DNA of 64,000 nucleotides from Mariprofundus aestuarium (lineage in GTDB: Bacteria; Pseudomonadota; Zetaproteobacteria; Mariprofundales; Mariprofundaceae): positions 2,287,001 to 2,351,000 of the forward strand of contig NZ_CP018799.1 of the NCBI RefSeq assembly GCF_002795805.1, written 5' to 3'. The notes under the pieces are model-generated. The model was not told where the DNA came from and did not search any database. It saw only the letters and a program-made list of their open reading frames with translations. Shown one piece after another: positions 1 through 9,233 of the stretch. The number at the start of each line of letters is the position of its first letter. Position 1 is the first letter of the stretch. The translations under genes were made by a program, and so were the position numbers.

Positions 1-39
1 CGTTTTGTGCCGCTGACCGGCAAGCATGTGGGGAGGTAG
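1..39 (+). CDS. 3' end of an unidentified upstream gene (partial)
   Basis: The first 39 bases read as an open frame of 12 codons ending RFVPLTGKHVGR and a TAG stop. The frame enters from outside the window. It is too short to identify. It lies on the same strand as the next gene, so the two may share a transcript. It could also be a chance open frame. Confidence 0.3.
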   Translation, partial: RFVPLTGKHVGR

Positions 40-129
40 CAGATTTTTTTATTCGCTGCTATGCTAAGAGCTGGCTATGGAAGCTGTGGAGGGGGCAGGA
101 GCAAAGCATCCCCTGTTTGTGAAGTAGTA

Positions 130-918
130 ATGAAAAGAAAAAAAGAATCTGCAATTATTGCCCTGCTTGCCAAACCCTGGTGGGTAAGTGGCCTGCTTGC
201 AGCTGGCGCACTCCTTATCCCTTATATCGTGAAATTTATTTTTCCGTCTGGCTCGACCCAGTCGGGTATCGCCTTCAAAAATAATATCGTCACTGGGGCC
301 GAACTGCTCTCACTCCTCCTCGCAGGGGGGCTGCTGATCATTGCGCTCTATGTACTTGCAAAAGAGCTGTTTGCGAAAAAACCACAAACCAGCGCGACTT
401 CACGGCGTCAATCGGTAACCGCAAAAGAAGCTGCTGCCAATGAGACTCCTGTGCAGGTAGCCCCGGCTGCCGATATTCCGGAAAAACCACCTCTAAGCTG
501 GAGCCGTGAATTGCTGCAGTCGCTTAACAAAAATCAATTCAAGACACTATGCGAAGCGCTGTTCAACGATCTGGGACTGCTTGCCCGAAGCAGCGACTGC
601 GGCGCAGATTTCGACCTCTATCCCGGGAGTTCTCCCGAAGATCCTGTTGCCATCGCCAAGTGCAAATCCAGTACATATCCGGTTAATGCAAGGGATGTAC
701 TTGAATTTTGCGGCATCGTGGATCAGACAGGAATCGGCAAAGCATATTTTGTGACCGCATCATCATTCACCGCTGATGCCCGAAATTTCGCCACTACGTG
801 TGATCTCTCCCTGATCAGCGGCAAGCAGCTACTCAAGTTGATTTCTTCCCGTTCACAGGAGAAGTCTGCAGAACTTCTCAAGCTTGCAACCGCTGATGAG
901 CAGCTGCCTGTGGACTGA
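130..918 (+). CDS. Membrane-anchored Mrr-like restriction endonuclease domain protein
   Basis: A 262-residue protein. I start it at the ATG of MKRKKES, because the longer in-frame extension is Cys/Gly-rich and unlike the rest. Two hydrophobic segments, roughly residues 15-35 and 58-80, would place it in the inner membrane. A Pro/Ala-rich linker follows. The C-terminal ~120 residues resemble the Mrr-type PD-(D/E)xK nuclease fold: an N-terminal helix (SLNKNQFKTLCEALF), a GADFDLY strand and a VAIAKCKS strand matching the D...xCK pattern. Known members cleave DNA or are inactive relatives; the substrate here is unknown. Upstream ribosome-binding sequence is weak. The core motif is recognisable but the exact activity is uncertain. 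Confidence 0.6.
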   Translation: MKRKKESAIIALLAKPWWVSGLLAAGALLIPYIVKFIFPSGSTQSGIAFKNNIVTGAELLSLLLAGGLLIIALYVLAKELFAKKPQTSATSRRQSVTAKEAAANETPVQVAPAADIPEKPPLSWSRELLQSLNKNQFKTLCEALFNDLGLLARSSDCGADFDLYPGSSPEDPVAIAKCKSSTYPVNARDVLEFCGIVDQTGIGKAYFVTASSFTADARNFATTCDLSLISGKQLLKLISSRSQEKSAELLKLATADEQLPVD

Positions 919-980
919 AAAAGGTTACAGGAACAGCATCAGGTTTTGACAGGCTCGAGGTTAAAGAGAGGAAGAAGCAG

Positions 981-1454
981 ATGCGCAAACGGATTATAAC
1001 GCAGGGTATTCAGGAAACCTCGGAGACAGCGTTCAACTGGCTGAATCTGGAAGAGATCGCAGAGGTAGAGATCTCCTCAGAGCAAGAGGGCTTTCCAATC
1101 GAAGCCGCACTGATTGCTGATTCCGGCTCCTGCTGGCAGGCGGCAGATTCCGGAGAGCAGACAATTCGCCTGCTGTTTGATCAGCCGCAGAGCATCCGGG
1201 TAATTCGCCTGCTGTTTCAGGAGCAGCATCAGGAACGTACGCAGGAGTTTGTATTGCGCTGGTCTCCTGATCAGGGAGACAATTTCCATGACATATCCCG
1301 CCAGCAGTACAACTTCAGCTCGCCAGATTCCACGCGTCAGCTTGAAATCTATCATGTTGATCTTGATGGCGTGACCGCCCTTGAGCTGTGCATTATTCCA
1401 AACATCAGTGGCGGCGATACCCGCGCCTCGCTAACCGAGTGGCGCATCGCCTGA
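981..1454 (+). CDS. Discoidin/F5-8C-like beta-sandwich protein, function unknown
   Basis: A 157-residue soluble protein without signal peptide or membrane segment, preceded by a good GAGAGGAAG ribosome-binding sequence. The middle (residues ~50-150) has the rhythm of a galactose-binding-like or discoidin beta-sandwich: RVIRLLF, EFVLRWSPDQGDNFHDISRQ, and a C-terminal TEWRIA strand. Such domains bind sugars or proteins; no ligand can be inferred here. It lies 62 bp after the Mrr-like gene on the same strand and may be co-transcribed. The fold assignment is from pattern alone. Confidence 0.5.
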   Translation: MRKRIITQGIQETSETAFNWLNLEEIAEVEISSEQEGFPIEAALIADSGSCWQAADSGEQTIRLLFDQPQSIRVIRLLFQEQHQERTQEFVLRWSPDQGDNFHDISRQQYNFSSPDSTRQLEIYHVDLDGVTALELCIIPNISGGDTRASLTEWRIA

Positions 1455-1699
1455 GGTTAGCCCACAGGCCAAGGCGTTCACATTGACTTGCCAGCCTGGG
1501 TCATAGCGGATCATCTTTTCTCTGCTATGATAAGATATTGCAATGGATGCACGGAGGAGCAGAAGGAAAAGCGATTAGTGCTGGTTAAAAGCAGCTTCTC
1601 CCTTCTAGTTCGAGTCGAAGCCTGCTCGGAGTACAGCTGAAACTAGGACTCAACAAAGGTGACTGTCTGCCAGTTGAGGTCACTGCCTAAAGTGGTTAT

Positions 1700-2086
1700 T
1701 CAATAACCACCGGATCTTTTTAACATTCGCAGCTGCTCTTTCAGTGCAACGATCTCAGCCATCATACCAAACAACTCAGACGATAGCTCTTGCCTTATTT
1801 TCGTCATGGCCTCATTTGCCTGTTGCGTAACGGCTTCAACATCCTTGGGTGTTGCCGCAGGAGACAGAGTAAGATTCATCTCCAAATTGATACCCTTAAT
1901 ATATTTATCCAGCACTTTCTCAGCTTCGGCACGCATAAACCTGAACGATTCAGCACCATCTGCGCCGATCTCCTTGGCAAGATCCTGAATATAAGCATCA
2001 ACAATTGTTGCTGTTCGTTGTTTGCTTGTTGGAAACTGAATTACTTGCCCCACGCCAATTCTCCTGCTGCCTTGGATAAACATCAC
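1700..2086 (-). CDS. Hypothetical helical protein
   Basis: A 128-residue protein I do not recognise. The C-terminal third (TQQANEAMTKIRQEL through IVALKEQLRMLK) has heptad-like spacing and is probably coiled coil. Ala/Glu-rich helices dominate and no membrane segment is present. It is convergent with the discoidin-like gene and ends inside a 9-bp inverted repeat (GTGGTTATT/AATAACCAC, 1692-1710) that could help terminate transcription. The start is ambiguous: the codons GTG-ATG sit directly on an AAGG sequence. Confidence 0.5.
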   Translation of the reverse strand: MMFIQGSRRIGVGQVIQFPTSKQRTATIVDAYIQDLAKEIGADGAESFRFMRAEAEKVLDKYIKGINLEMNLTLSPAATPKDVEAVTQQANEAMTKIRQELSSELFGMMAEIVALKEQLRMLKRSGGY

Positions 2087-2169
2087 CTTAAGGAAATTCT
2101 ACATATTTATATCGCAGTAGATCGTTTCAGCTTTAGAGACTTTCAGCAGCAAACGGACATCTGGCCAAA

Positions 2170-2206
2170 AAAAACGCCCGGAGGCAGAGCCATCCGGGCG
2201 TTTTTA
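2170..2206 (-). terminator. Rho-independent terminator downstream of leuCD
   Basis: A 10-bp G+C-rich stem (ACGCCCGGA/TCCGGGCGT) is flanked by A8 on one side and T5 on the other. It can therefore terminate both strands, but the longer U-tract falls on the minus strand just after leuD. Confidence 0.85.
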
Positions 2207-2223
2207 TCAGCAGCGTTACTGCC

Positions 2224-2859
2224 TCAGAAGAGCCAGGGGGCTTCCTGGGCGCGTTTAGCTTCGTATGAGCGAATCGCATCTGACTCCTGCAACGTCAGTC
2301 CGATATCATCCAGACCATTAAGCAGGCAATGCTTGCGGAAATCATCCACATCAAAGGCAAAACGCTGGCCCGATGGTGTTGTTACCGTCTGCGCCTGCAA
2401 ATCAACAGTCAGGGCATACCCCTCGCTGGCGTAGGTCTCCTTGAACAACTGGTCGACAATCGCATCATCGAACACGATCGGCAGGATACCGTTCTTGAAA
2501 CAGTTGTTGTAAAAGATATCGGCAAAGCTCGGCGCAATCACACAGGTGAAACCACAATCAAGAATTGCCCACGGTGCATGCTCGCGTGAGGAGCCGCAGC
2601 CGAAGTTCTCGCGTGCCAGCAGAACCTGTGCGCCCTGATAGCGTGGCAGGTTCAGTACGAAATTGGCGCGTTTCGGACGATTCGTGCAATCCATCTCAGG
2701 CTCGCCGCGGTCTTCATAACGCCACTCATCAAAAAGGAACGGGCCGTAACCGGTTCTCTTGATGCTTTTAAGGAACTGCTTGGGAATGATCGCATCGGTA
2801 TCGACATTGGCGCGATCCATCGGAGCGACCAGACCGTTCAGAGTAGTAAATGCCTGCAT
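2224..2859 (-). CDS. leuD: 3-isopropylmalate dehydratase small subunit
   Basis: LeuD pairs with LeuC to isomerise 2-isopropylmalate to 3-isopropylmalate in leucine synthesis (cytoplasm). The 211 residues match the usual ~200. Recognisable family stretches are [12 protein letters not shown] near the N-terminus and [15 protein letters not shown] at ~residue 70, the swivel-domain signature. A strong AAGGAG lies 7 bases before the ATG. The gene is 11 bp downstream of leuC and ends at a strong terminator, so it is the last gene of leuCD. Confidence 0.96.
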   Translation of the reverse strand: MQAFTTLNGLVAPMDRANVDTDAIIPKQFLKSIKRTGYGPFLFDEWRYEDRGEPEMDCTNRPKRANFVLNLPRYQGAQVLLARENFGCGSSREHAPWAILDCGFTCVIAPSFADIFYNNCFKNGILPIVFDDAIVDQLFKETYASEGYALTVDLQAQTVTTPSGQRFAFDVDDFRKHCLLNGLDDIGLTLQESDAIRSYEAKRAQEAPWLF

Positions 2860-2870
2860 AGTAATCTCCT

Positions 2871-4274
2871 TTATGACCAGTCACGAATATCGACGAAATG
2901 CCCGGCAATGCCGGCTGCTGCTGCCATGGCAGGGCTGACCAGATGGGTACGCCCACCCATGCCCTGACGGCCTTCAAAGTTGCGGTTGGAGGTGGAAGCA
3001 CAACGCTCTCCCGGCTCCAGCCGGTCGGCATTCATCGCCAGGCACATCGAACAGCCCGGCTCACGCCACTCAAATCCCGCCTCGCGGAAGATGATATCCA
3101 GTCCTTCCGCTTCTGCCTGCTGTTTTACCAGCCCCGATCCCGGAACGGCTAGTGCCAGCTTCACATTCGCAGCCACCTTTCTGCCCTTCACGACAGCTGC
3201 TGCGGCACGGAAATCCTCAATGCGCCCATTGGTGCAGGAGCCGATGAACACCTTATCAATAGTGATCGCTGTAATCGGCGTATTCTCTTTCAACCCCATA
3301 TACTCCAGCGCCCGGCTCCAGCCTTCGCGCTGTACCTCATCCTTCGCTGTTGCAAGGGATGGTACAGATGCGGTGACCGGCAACACCATCTCAGGGCTCG
3401 TACCCCAGCTTACCTGCGGCACGATCTCTGATGTATCGTAAACAAGCTCGGCATCAAACTGGGCATCATCATCAGAGTAGAGCTCTCGCCACATCGCCTC
3501 AGCTTTGCCCCAATCAATGCCATTTGGCGAGTAAGGGCGACCCTTCACATATTCAATCGTGGCATCATCCACCGCCACCATGCCGCAACGCGCGCCAGCT
3601 TCAATCGCCATGTTGCAGAGGCTCATACGCCCCTCCATGGAGAGCGCACGTATCGCCTCACCGGCAAATTCCAGTGCGTAACCGGTACCACCGGCCGTGC
3701 CGATCTTGCCGATAATAAACAGCGCCACATCTTTGCCTGTAATACCCGCTGGCAGTGCACCATTCACGCTGATACGCATCACCTTCGGCTTCTTCTGAAT
3801 CAGGCACTGGGTAGCCAGAACATGCTCCACCTCGGAGGTCCCGATACCCATGGCAATGGAACCAAATGCGCCATGCGTGGAGGTGTGGGAGTCACCACAG
3901 ACCACTGTCATGCCCGGCAGAATAAGCCCCTGCTCCGGCCCCATTACATGCACCACGCCCTGACGGATATCATTCATGCCAAACTCAGTGATGCCGAACT
4001 CTTCACAGTTGGCATCCAGTGCTTCAACCTGTGTACGCGACACAATATCGGTAATACCCAGCGCCCGATCTGTAGTCGGCACATTGTGGTCCGGTGTCGC
4101 CACTGTAGCACTGATCTTCCACGGTTTGCGATTGGTCAGGCGCAGCCCCTCAAAGGCCTGCGGACTGGTTACTTCATGTACCAGATGACGATCAATATAG
4201 AGCAGCATGGAACCATCGTCGTTCTGTTTTACGACGTGTTGCTGCCAGACTTTATCGAATAAGGTTCTACCCAT
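2871..4274 (-). CDS. leuC: 3-isopropylmalate dehydratase large subunit
   Basis: The catalytic aconitase-family subunit, holding a [4Fe-4S] cluster. The start is the ATG of [10 protein letters not shown], preceded by GGAG at six bases; the upstream in-frame ATG is part of that ribosome-binding site. Diagnostic features are [18 protein letters not shown] near the N-terminus, [13 protein letters not shown] at ~residue 130, and the cluster cysteines in FIGSCTNGR and [10 protein letters not shown]. Length (467) is normal. It is divergent from a LysR-type regulator across a 112-bp gap, an arrangement common for LysR targets, so that regulator may control leuCD. Confidence 0.97.
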   Translation of the reverse strand: MGRTLFDKVWQQHVVKQNDDGSMLLYIDRHLVHEVTSPQAFEGLRLTNRKPWKISATVATPDHNVPTTDRALGITDIVSRTQVEALDANCEEFGITEFGMNDIRQGVVHVMGPEQGLILPGMTVVCGDSHTSTHGAFGSIAMGIGTSEVEHVLATQCLIQKKPKVMRISVNGALPAGITGKDVALFIIGKIGTAGGTGYALEFAGEAIRALSMEGRMSLCNMAIEAGARCGMVAVDDATIEYVKGRPYSPNGIDWGKAEAMWRELYSDDDAQFDAELVYDTSEIVPQVSWGTSPEMVLPVTASVPSLATAKDEVQREGWSRALEYMGLKENTPITAITIDKVFIGSCTNGRIEDFRAAAAVVKGRKVAANVKLALAVPGSGLVKQQAEAEGLDIIFREAGFEWREPGCSMCLAMNADRLEPGERCASTSNRNFEGRQGMGGRTHLVSPAMAAAAGIAGHFVDIRDWS

Positions 4275-4386
4275 AGCGTACTCCATTAAACCAACTAGAC
4301 GAGTTTATCTCAACCCGAGCTCGACTATAACGTTGACTTCAATCATTTTAAAAGGAAATATTCTCTCACCATACTGAGGTTTTCTC

Positions 4387-5262
4387 ATGCCTGAAAGAAA
4401 GACACCTTCCCTCAATGCACTGCGCGCCTTTGCCGCGGCGGGCAAATGCCTGAATCTGAAAAAGGCCGCCGATGAGCTGTTTGTCACCCCTTCCGCACTA
4501 AGTCACCAGGTTCGCGGACTGGAAGAGACATTGGGCATCAGCCTCTTTCATCGCACCCGGCATGGGTTGGAACTCACTGAATCAGGGCGCTCCATCCTAC
4601 CCGGCATTCGCGCCGCCTTTGACAGCATCGAAGAGACACTCTCCCTGCTTCAACCGAATCACGAACAGCACATCCTCACCGTCAGTATGCTCTCAACATT
4701 TGCCATGCGCTGGTTTATTCCGCGCCTGCCCCGCTTCCAGAAACAGCACCCTGACATCGAGGTGCGCATTTCCACCTCAGTCGATCTCGTCGATTTCAGA
4801 CGTGAGGATATTGATTGCGCCATCCGCTCAGGACAGGGCAACTGGCCCGGGCTGGTTATCGAGCACCTCTTCTCCGAGCAGCTTACTCCGGTATGCAGCC
4901 CGGCCATTAGATTACATTCGCCAGGCGAACTGAAGCAGCAGACTCTGCTGCATGCCCGGCTACGCCCTGATGACTGGCAGGTCTGGCTTCATTCAGCGGG
5001 CATAAGCAAGCTCCAGGCTGTTCATGAGCAGACCTTCGAAACCCGCAACTTTGCCATCGCTGCCGCAATTGAGGGAATAGGTGTCGCTGTAGTCGATCCC
5101 GCACTGGTCTCTGAAGAGATCCTATCGGGCCGCCTGATTCAGCCCTTCGCCCAGTCAATCCCCGGTGAAAACGGCTACCATCTGGTCTACCCTGAAAAGC
5201 ACCGCCCCAACCCGGCCCTCAAGGCTTTCAGGGTCTGGCTGCTTGATGAGGCGCGCAAGTGA
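4387..5262 (+). CDS. LysR-family transcriptional regulator (GcvA-like)
   Basis: A 291-residue LysR-type regulator. The N-terminal winged helix-turn-helix (SLNALRAFAAAGKCLNLKKAA, then TPSALSHQVRGLEE) is followed by a periplasmic-binding-protein-like effector domain (~90-290). The ALSHQVRGLE form is typical of the GcvA/AmpR branch. It is divergent from leuC, so leuCD is its most likely target, though the ligand cannot be read from sequence. The 112-bp shared intergenic region is AT-rich enough to hold both promoters. Confidence 0.9.
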   Translation: MPERKTPSLNALRAFAAAGKCLNLKKAADELFVTPSALSHQVRGLEETLGISLFHRTRHGLELTESGRSILPGIRAAFDSIEETLSLLQPNHEQHILTVSMLSTFAMRWFIPRLPRFQKQHPDIEVRISTSVDLVDFRREDIDCAIRSGQGNWPGLVIEHLFSEQLTPVCSPAIRLHSPGELKQQTLLHARLRPDDWQVWLHSAGISKLQAVHEQTFETRNFAIAAAIEGIGVAVVDPALVSEEILSGRLIQPFAQSIPGENGYHLVYPEKHRPNPALKAFRVWLLDEARK

Positions 5263-5321
5263 CTGGCTGATTCGGACTACTCTCGCTATCCTGCGGGACT
5301 CAATGTTTTTGGAGGGGTGTA

Positions 5322-5891
5322 ATGTCCATCAAATCGGATAAGTGGATTCGCCGAATGGCACAGGAACACGGCATGATTGAGCCGTTTGTCGACGGCCAGG
5401 TTAAACGCAATGAGAGTGGTGAAGGCATCGTCTCCTACGGCCTCTCCTCCTACGGCTATGACGTGCGCTGCTCCGATGAATTCAAGATATTCACCAATAT
5501 TAACTCGGCAATCGTCGATCCAAAGAATTTCGATGCCAATAGCTTTGTCGATGTGAAATCCGATGTCTGCATCATCCCGCCCAACTCATTCGCGCTGGCG
5601 CGCACAATGGAATATATGCGTATCCCGCGCTCGGTACTGACCATCTGCCTCGGAAAATCGACCTACGCCCGCTGCGGCATCATCGTCAACGTCACTCCGC
5701 TGGAGCCTGAGTGGGAGGGCCATGTCACCCTTGAGTTCTCCAACACCACACCGCTTCCCGCCAAGATCTATGCCGGAGAAGGGGTAGCGCAGTTCCTCTT
5801 CCTAGAGTCCGATGAAGAGTGCGAGACCTCCTATAAAGATAAAGCAGGTAAATATCAGGGGCAAACCGGCGTAACCGTACCAAGGCTATAA
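5322..5891 (+). CDS. dcd: dCTP deaminase
   Basis: Deaminates dCTP to dUTP in pyrimidine deoxynucleotide synthesis. The 189 residues match the usual ~190. Visible signatures are the [13 protein letters not shown] stretch, the catalytic glutamate region [13 protein letters not shown], and [12 protein letters not shown] strong GGAGGGG sits four bases before the ATG. It ends 1 bp before metF, suggesting co-transcription. Confidence 0.97.
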   Translation: MSIKSDKWIRRMAQEHGMIEPFVDGQVKRNESGEGIVSYGLSSYGYDVRCSDEFKIFTNINSAIVDPKNFDANSFVDVKSDVCIIPPNSFALARTMEYMRIPRSVLTICLGKSTYARCGIIVNVTPLEPEWEGHVTLEFSNTTPLPAKIYAGEGVAQFLFLESDEECETSYKDKAGKYQGQTGVTVPRL

Positions 5892-5892
5892 T

Positions 5893-6768
5893 ATGAAACT
5901 TTCTAAAATCCTCAGCTCGGCCACAAGGCCGCTTTTCTCATGCGAATTTTTCCCACCCAAGACTGATAAGGGTGAGGAGAACCTCTGGAACTGCCTGCGT
6001 GAACTGCAGACTATCAATCCAGCCTACGCCTCTGTCACCTATGGTGCCGGCGGCACCACCCAAGATCGAACCAAAGGCATCGTCACCCGCATCAAGGATC
6101 AAACAGGCCTCTCTCCTGTCGCTCACCTGACCTGCGTAGGTGCCAGCAAAGACCAACTGGCCGAACTGCTTGCTGACTACCGTGCTGCGGGCATCGAAAA
6201 CATCCTGGCACTCAGGGGCGATGCTCCTGAGGGAATGGACCGGTTCAAGGCGGTTGCAGGCGGATTCAGTCATGCCACCGATCTAATTGCCTTCCTGCGC
6301 GAGCAGGGAGACTTCTCCATCGCCTGCGCCACCTATCCAGAGGGACACCCTGAATCGGCTGGCGGCGTAGCTGATGACATCCGCTACTTGAAGATAAAAC
6401 AGGATAACGGTGCGGATTGCGCTATCACACAGTACTTTTTCGATAACGATGCATTTTTCCGTTTCCGCGACGCGTGCAGCAAAGCCGGCGTTACCATGCC
6501 AATCATCCCGGGCATCATGCCGATCGGAAACTTCGATCAGATCGTCCGATTCTCATCCATGTGCGGCACATCCATTCCCACCTGGCTGCATGAGAAGATG
6601 GATCCGATTCGTGGGGACCTTGATGCAGTCGCAGCGCTTGGCATCGAACTAGCCGCCAGTCAGTGCAAGCAACTTCTGGAGAATGACACACCGGGGCTGC
6701 ACTTCTACACACTGAATAAGTCGGCAGCGACGATCGCCATCCACGAACAGATCAGCCATTACCTGTAA
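5893..6768 (+). CDS. metF: 5,10-methylenetetrahydrofolate reductase
   Basis: Reduces methylene-THF to methyl-THF with an FAD cofactor, supplying methyl groups for methionine synthesis. The 291-residue protein has CEFFPPKTDKGEENL at the N-terminus (catalytic Glu), SVTYGAGGTT, HLTCVG, and the LRGDAPEG and PGIMPI stretches of the TIM barrel. It follows dcd by 1 bp and its TAA abuts the ATG of the interrupted transporter gene, so dcd-metF-transporter was probably one operon before the insertion. Confidence 0.97.
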   Translation: MKLSKILSSATRPLFSCEFFPPKTDKGEENLWNCLRELQTINPAYASVTYGAGGTTQDRTKGIVTRIKDQTGLSPVAHLTCVGASKDQLAELLADYRAAGIENILALRGDAPEGMDRFKAVAGGFSHATDLIAFLREQGDFSIACATYPEGHPESAGGVADDIRYLKIKQDNGADCAITQYFFDNDAFFRFRDACSKAGVTMPIIPGIMPIGNFDQIVRFSSMCGTSIPTWLHEKMDPIRGDLDAVAALGIELAASQCKQLLENDTPGLHFYTLNKSAATIAIHEQISHYL

Positions 6769-7115
6769 ATGATCATCTGGCGGCTACTGTCAGAGAAGAT
6801 GGCGCTCTTTACGGTCATCTTCGCCTTGGTCGCCTACCTCTATCCTCCTGCCTTCCTGATCTTCAAGGGAGTTTTCCTCTGGTGCTTTGGTGCCACGATG
6901 TTTGCTCTCGGCCTGGTCCTGAAACCGGAAGAGGCACGAGCCGCCCTCGCCAGACCAGCCAGTATTGCACTGGGCGTTTCAACACAGTTTCTGATCATGC
7001 CGGTACTGGGCTTCACTGCAGCCACGATCGCCGTATGGCAGGGGGCGACACCGGCCATGGCGCTCGGCTTCATCATTGTCGGCTGCGCGCCCGGAGCCAT
7101 GGCCAGCAATGTCAT
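6769..7115 (+). pseudogene. BASS-family transporter, 5' fragment (interrupted by the mobile element)
   Basis: The N-terminal ~115 residues of a bile acid:sodium symporter family membrane transporter. It has four or so membrane segments, FGATMFALGLVLKPEEA, and ends in CAPGAMASNV, where homology stops. The continuing frame into the mobile element adds ~25 unrelated codons before a stop at 7191. The missing part resumes at 24,349 in the same orientation (ITYLAGGAVAFSIA). Joining 1-7115 to 24,351 onward restores one continuous frame across GAMASNV-ITYLAGG. The gene's ATG touches the metF stop codon. The substrate of the transporter cannot be told from sequence. Confidence 0.92.
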
Positions 7116-7131
7116 AACATTCCCATACATT
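7114..7131. repeat. Left attachment site (attL) inverted repeat
   Basis: ATAACATTCCCATACATT, the exact reverse complement of 24,333-24,350. The leading AT (7114-7115) is the likely 2-bp crossover shared with the right end. Homology to the transporter gene stops exactly here. Beyond the repeat, GTAA (7133-7136) continues the symmetry after one mismatch. Confidence 0.88.
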
Positions 7132-7140
7132 TGTAAATGG

Positions 7141-8079
7141 CTAAATGGCAGGGATAGGTTCACTTTCTTTAATTTTCTTCCAACGGCTTAGACCTGCTGC
7201 TGTAAGTATGCACCAGACCGCAAACAAGGCTCCTGCCAACGCTGTTTCAGGTTCGAAATGTTTAAGAGCAAGTGCCACTCCAAGCCCTGCATTCTGCATT
7301 CCTATCTCTATGGCAAGGGTGATTTGATAGCGCCGTTCAAACTTACAGAGTCCTGCAATTATCCACCCTGCCAGATAACCACCAGCATTAAGGATGACTA
7401 CAAGCAGGAAGATAATCCAAGGTGTTTGTTCGATGCGTTCCTGATTGGCTGCTACGGCATAACTACAGATGATGATTATTGCTAACGCAGCGAGGTCTGG
7501 AGCAATGCGCTCATAGTGAACTTGATATTGAGGCAGGCGGTGATGGATAATCATTCCTACTGTAAGCGGCAAGACAACAACAGTCACAATGGTTTGCATC
7601 ATCGGCCAGAATGGAATGTCCATAAACACACCACCTAAAAACTCAACCAGCAAAGGGGTCAGAAGCGGGGATAGTGTTGTGGCAAGCATTGTCATAGCAA
7701 TAGAGAAGGCAACAGCACCGCCCAACAGGTAACAAATTACATTGCTTGCCATCGCTCCTGGCGCGCAGCCGACAATGATGAAGCCCAGCGCCATGGCAGG
7801 TGATACGCCTTGCCAGACGCAGATAGAAGCTGCAGCAAATCCAAGCGCAGGCATAACAGTGAATTGCGCTCCAACACCGATGAAAATTGTTAGTGGTCTT
7901 GATAGTGCTTCTTTGGCTTCCTCTGGTTTCATCACCAGTCCAAGGGCAAACATTGTTGCCCCAAAAAACCAGAGGAAATAATCTTTGAATATCAGAAAGG
8001 CTGGCGGGTAGAAATAGGCTGCGCATGCAGCCACTAAGGTTAATGGTGCAAGATTACGGGAAAGGAGTTGCCAAGGCAT
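7141..8079 (-). CDS. BASS-family transporter, element-borne full-length copy
   Basis: A 312-residue polytopic membrane protein, about nine hydrophobic segments, closely similar along its whole length to the transporter the element interrupts. Shared stretches include PPAFLIFK, FGATMFALGLV, GFIIVGCAPGAMASNV, GGAVAFSIAMTM, IPFWPMMQTI and IEIGMQNAGLGVALALKHFE. DNA differs at many third positions, so it is a diverged homologue and not a recent duplication. The start is set at the ATG of MPWQLLS by alignment with MIIWRLLS of the host gene; a GTG lies five codons upstream. Its stop is only 10 bp from the attL repeat. It is probably a functional replacement for the disrupted gene; substrate unknown. 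Confidence 0.9.
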   Translation of the reverse strand: MPWQLLSRNLAPLTLVAACAAYFYPPAFLIFKDYFLWFFGATMFALGLVMKPEEAKEALSRPLTIFIGVGAQFTVMPALGFAAASICVWQGVSPAMALGFIIVGCAPGAMASNVICYLLGGAVAFSIAMTMLATTLSPLLTPLLVEFLGGVFMDIPFWPMMQTIVTVVVLPLTVGMIIHHRLPQYQVHYERIAPDLAALAIIIICSYAVAANQERIEQTPWIIFLLVVILNAGGYLAGWIIAGLCKFERRYQITLAIEIGMQNAGLGVALALKHFEPETALAGALFAVWCILTAAGLSRWKKIKESEPIPAI

Positions 8080-8377
8080 ATGGATATGCTGCACACGAAT
8101 GCAGCAAGTGCAAATGAACCGTCAGGAATTGCAGCACATTATTCATTACATCATACCGCCCCATGTGCCATATATGCCGAGACTTGGCTGTACTACCGTG
8201 GGCAACTTTATGCTTATTGTATCCTTTATTAAGATTAGTCTGAATTGCAACCTTAAGCTGAAATCAGAACTCAAGCAGCATACCGAATTAAGAGTATTTA
8301 TTGAGAAAGCTGGTCTATTAACGCCATGGACATACCCTTCAAAATAGCCAGACTATTGAAATGAGTTTCACATTTAG

Positions 8378-8424
8378 ACTAAAGCCGTCTATAATTCTGA
8401 CGATATTTAACCTAGAGGTTAAAT
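8378..8424 (+). promoter_or_regulatory. Promoter and palindromic operator of the toxin-antitoxin-chaperone operon
   Basis: A perfect TATAAT (about 8391-8396) lies 17 bases after TTCACA. Between it and the GTG start at 8426 is a perfect 20-bp palindrome (8405-8424, ATTTAACCTA and its complement) that also contains the AGAGG ribosome-binding sequence. Its position is right for autorepression by the antitoxin. The rest of 8080-8425, the gap to the divergent transporter gene, shows no further gene I would support. Confidence 0.6.
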
Positions 8425-8425
8425 C

Positions 8426-8851
8426 GTGAAGCTTCTTGTTGTCGAAAAAGACAACCGAGAAGTCCTCGCCATACTTGAGGATGGAGAACCAACAACGTGT
8501 CCAGTTATAGAGTTTTTAATGTCTCAACCAAAAGATATGGCAAAAAGTGCGAAAGGGTTCAAGGCTCTTTTCGAGAGGTATGCTGCGCATGGTAGGCAAG
8601 GTTTAACTACTCACCTATTTCATGAAGTCGATAAGAATGAAAAGATTTTGGAATTCATTAAAGGTCGTTTACGGATATTTTGTTTTGAAGATGCTGGCGG
8701 GATAGTCATTTTATCGCATGGAGCCGTTAAGAAAGGACAAAAGGTTGACCGCGCCGAAGTAAGCAAGGCAATCAGAAACAAAGCGCTATATCTTGAAGCA
8801 AAGAGTAGTGGCCAGTTAATTAGAGTGAGTGATGGAGAAAAAAATGAGTGA
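8426..8851 (+). CDS. HigB/RelE-family (Gp49-like) toxin
   Basis: A 141-residue protein starting at GTG. Its centre matches the phage-Gp49-like HigB toxin pattern: LEFIKGRLRIFCFE followed by VILSHGAVKKGQKV, the usual beta-strand and basic loop of RelE-fold mRNA interferases. It is longer than a minimal HigB (~100 residues). It overlaps the antitoxin gene by 8 bp in toxin-first order, typical of HigBA. The presence of a SecB-like third gene points to a toxin-antitoxin-chaperone module. mRNA cleavage is inferred from the family. Confidence 0.8.
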   Translation: MKLLVVEKDNREVLAILEDGEPTTCPVIEFLMSQPKDMAKSAKGFKALFERYAAHGRQGLTTHLFHEVDKNEKILEFIKGRLRIFCFEDAGGIVILSHGAVKKGQKVDRAEVSKAIRNKALYLEAKSSGQLIRVSDGEKNE

Positions 8852-9233
8852 TGTATTGGGCTGGTATGATTCGCTTGATGATGACATTGAGTACAAAGCT
8901 GAAGCCAAGAAAATTGATTTTGCATGTGATATCTCTCGGAGAATGAATCAGCTGGGAATGTCTAAATCTGACCTAGCCCACGCTGCATCCACAAGTAACG
9001 CATACATCACAAAGGTTCTCAGAGGTGAGAGTAATCTTACCATCGAAAGCCTCGTCAAGTTTACTGAAGCCGTGGATGGCGATTTGCATATCCACATCTC
9101 ACCAAAAAATGCACATGTTCGTTGGAGTGAGGTTATTACTGGAGGTGCTTATGATAAGAGTGTGGCATCCGTTGCATCTGTTTGGGTTAATAAGACATTA
9201 ACAAATAGCCATGAAGGGCGCTATGAAGCTTGA
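8844..9233 (+). CDS. HigA-like XRE-family antitoxin
   Basis: A 129-residue protein. The start chosen is the ATG of MSDVLGWYD, with GGAG six bases upstream. A helix-turn-helix spans ~residues 30-85 (RMNQLGMSKSDLAHAASTSN, then YITKVLRGESNLTIESLVKF). The C-terminal ~40 residues beyond the HTH could be the chaperone-addiction tail found in TAC antitoxins, which makes the antitoxin depend on the SecB-like chaperone for stability. It probably binds the palindrome at 8405-8424. Confidence 0.85.
   Translation: MSDVLGWYDSLDDDIEYKAEAKKIDFACDISRRMNQLGMSKSDLAHAASTSNAYITKVLRGESNLTIESLVKFTEAVDGDLHIHISPKNAHVRWSEVITGGAYDKSVASVASVWVNKTLTNSHEGRYEA

Noticed and set aside
1790-2434. Long plus-strand open frame across the hypothetical gene and leuD
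   Set aside because: It is antisense to leuD, contains the terminator stem, and has no recognisable protein features.
8099-8347. 82-codon plus-strand open frame upstream of the toxin module
   Set aside because: No convincing ribosome-binding site or protein-like sequence, and it occupies the promoter region between divergent genes.
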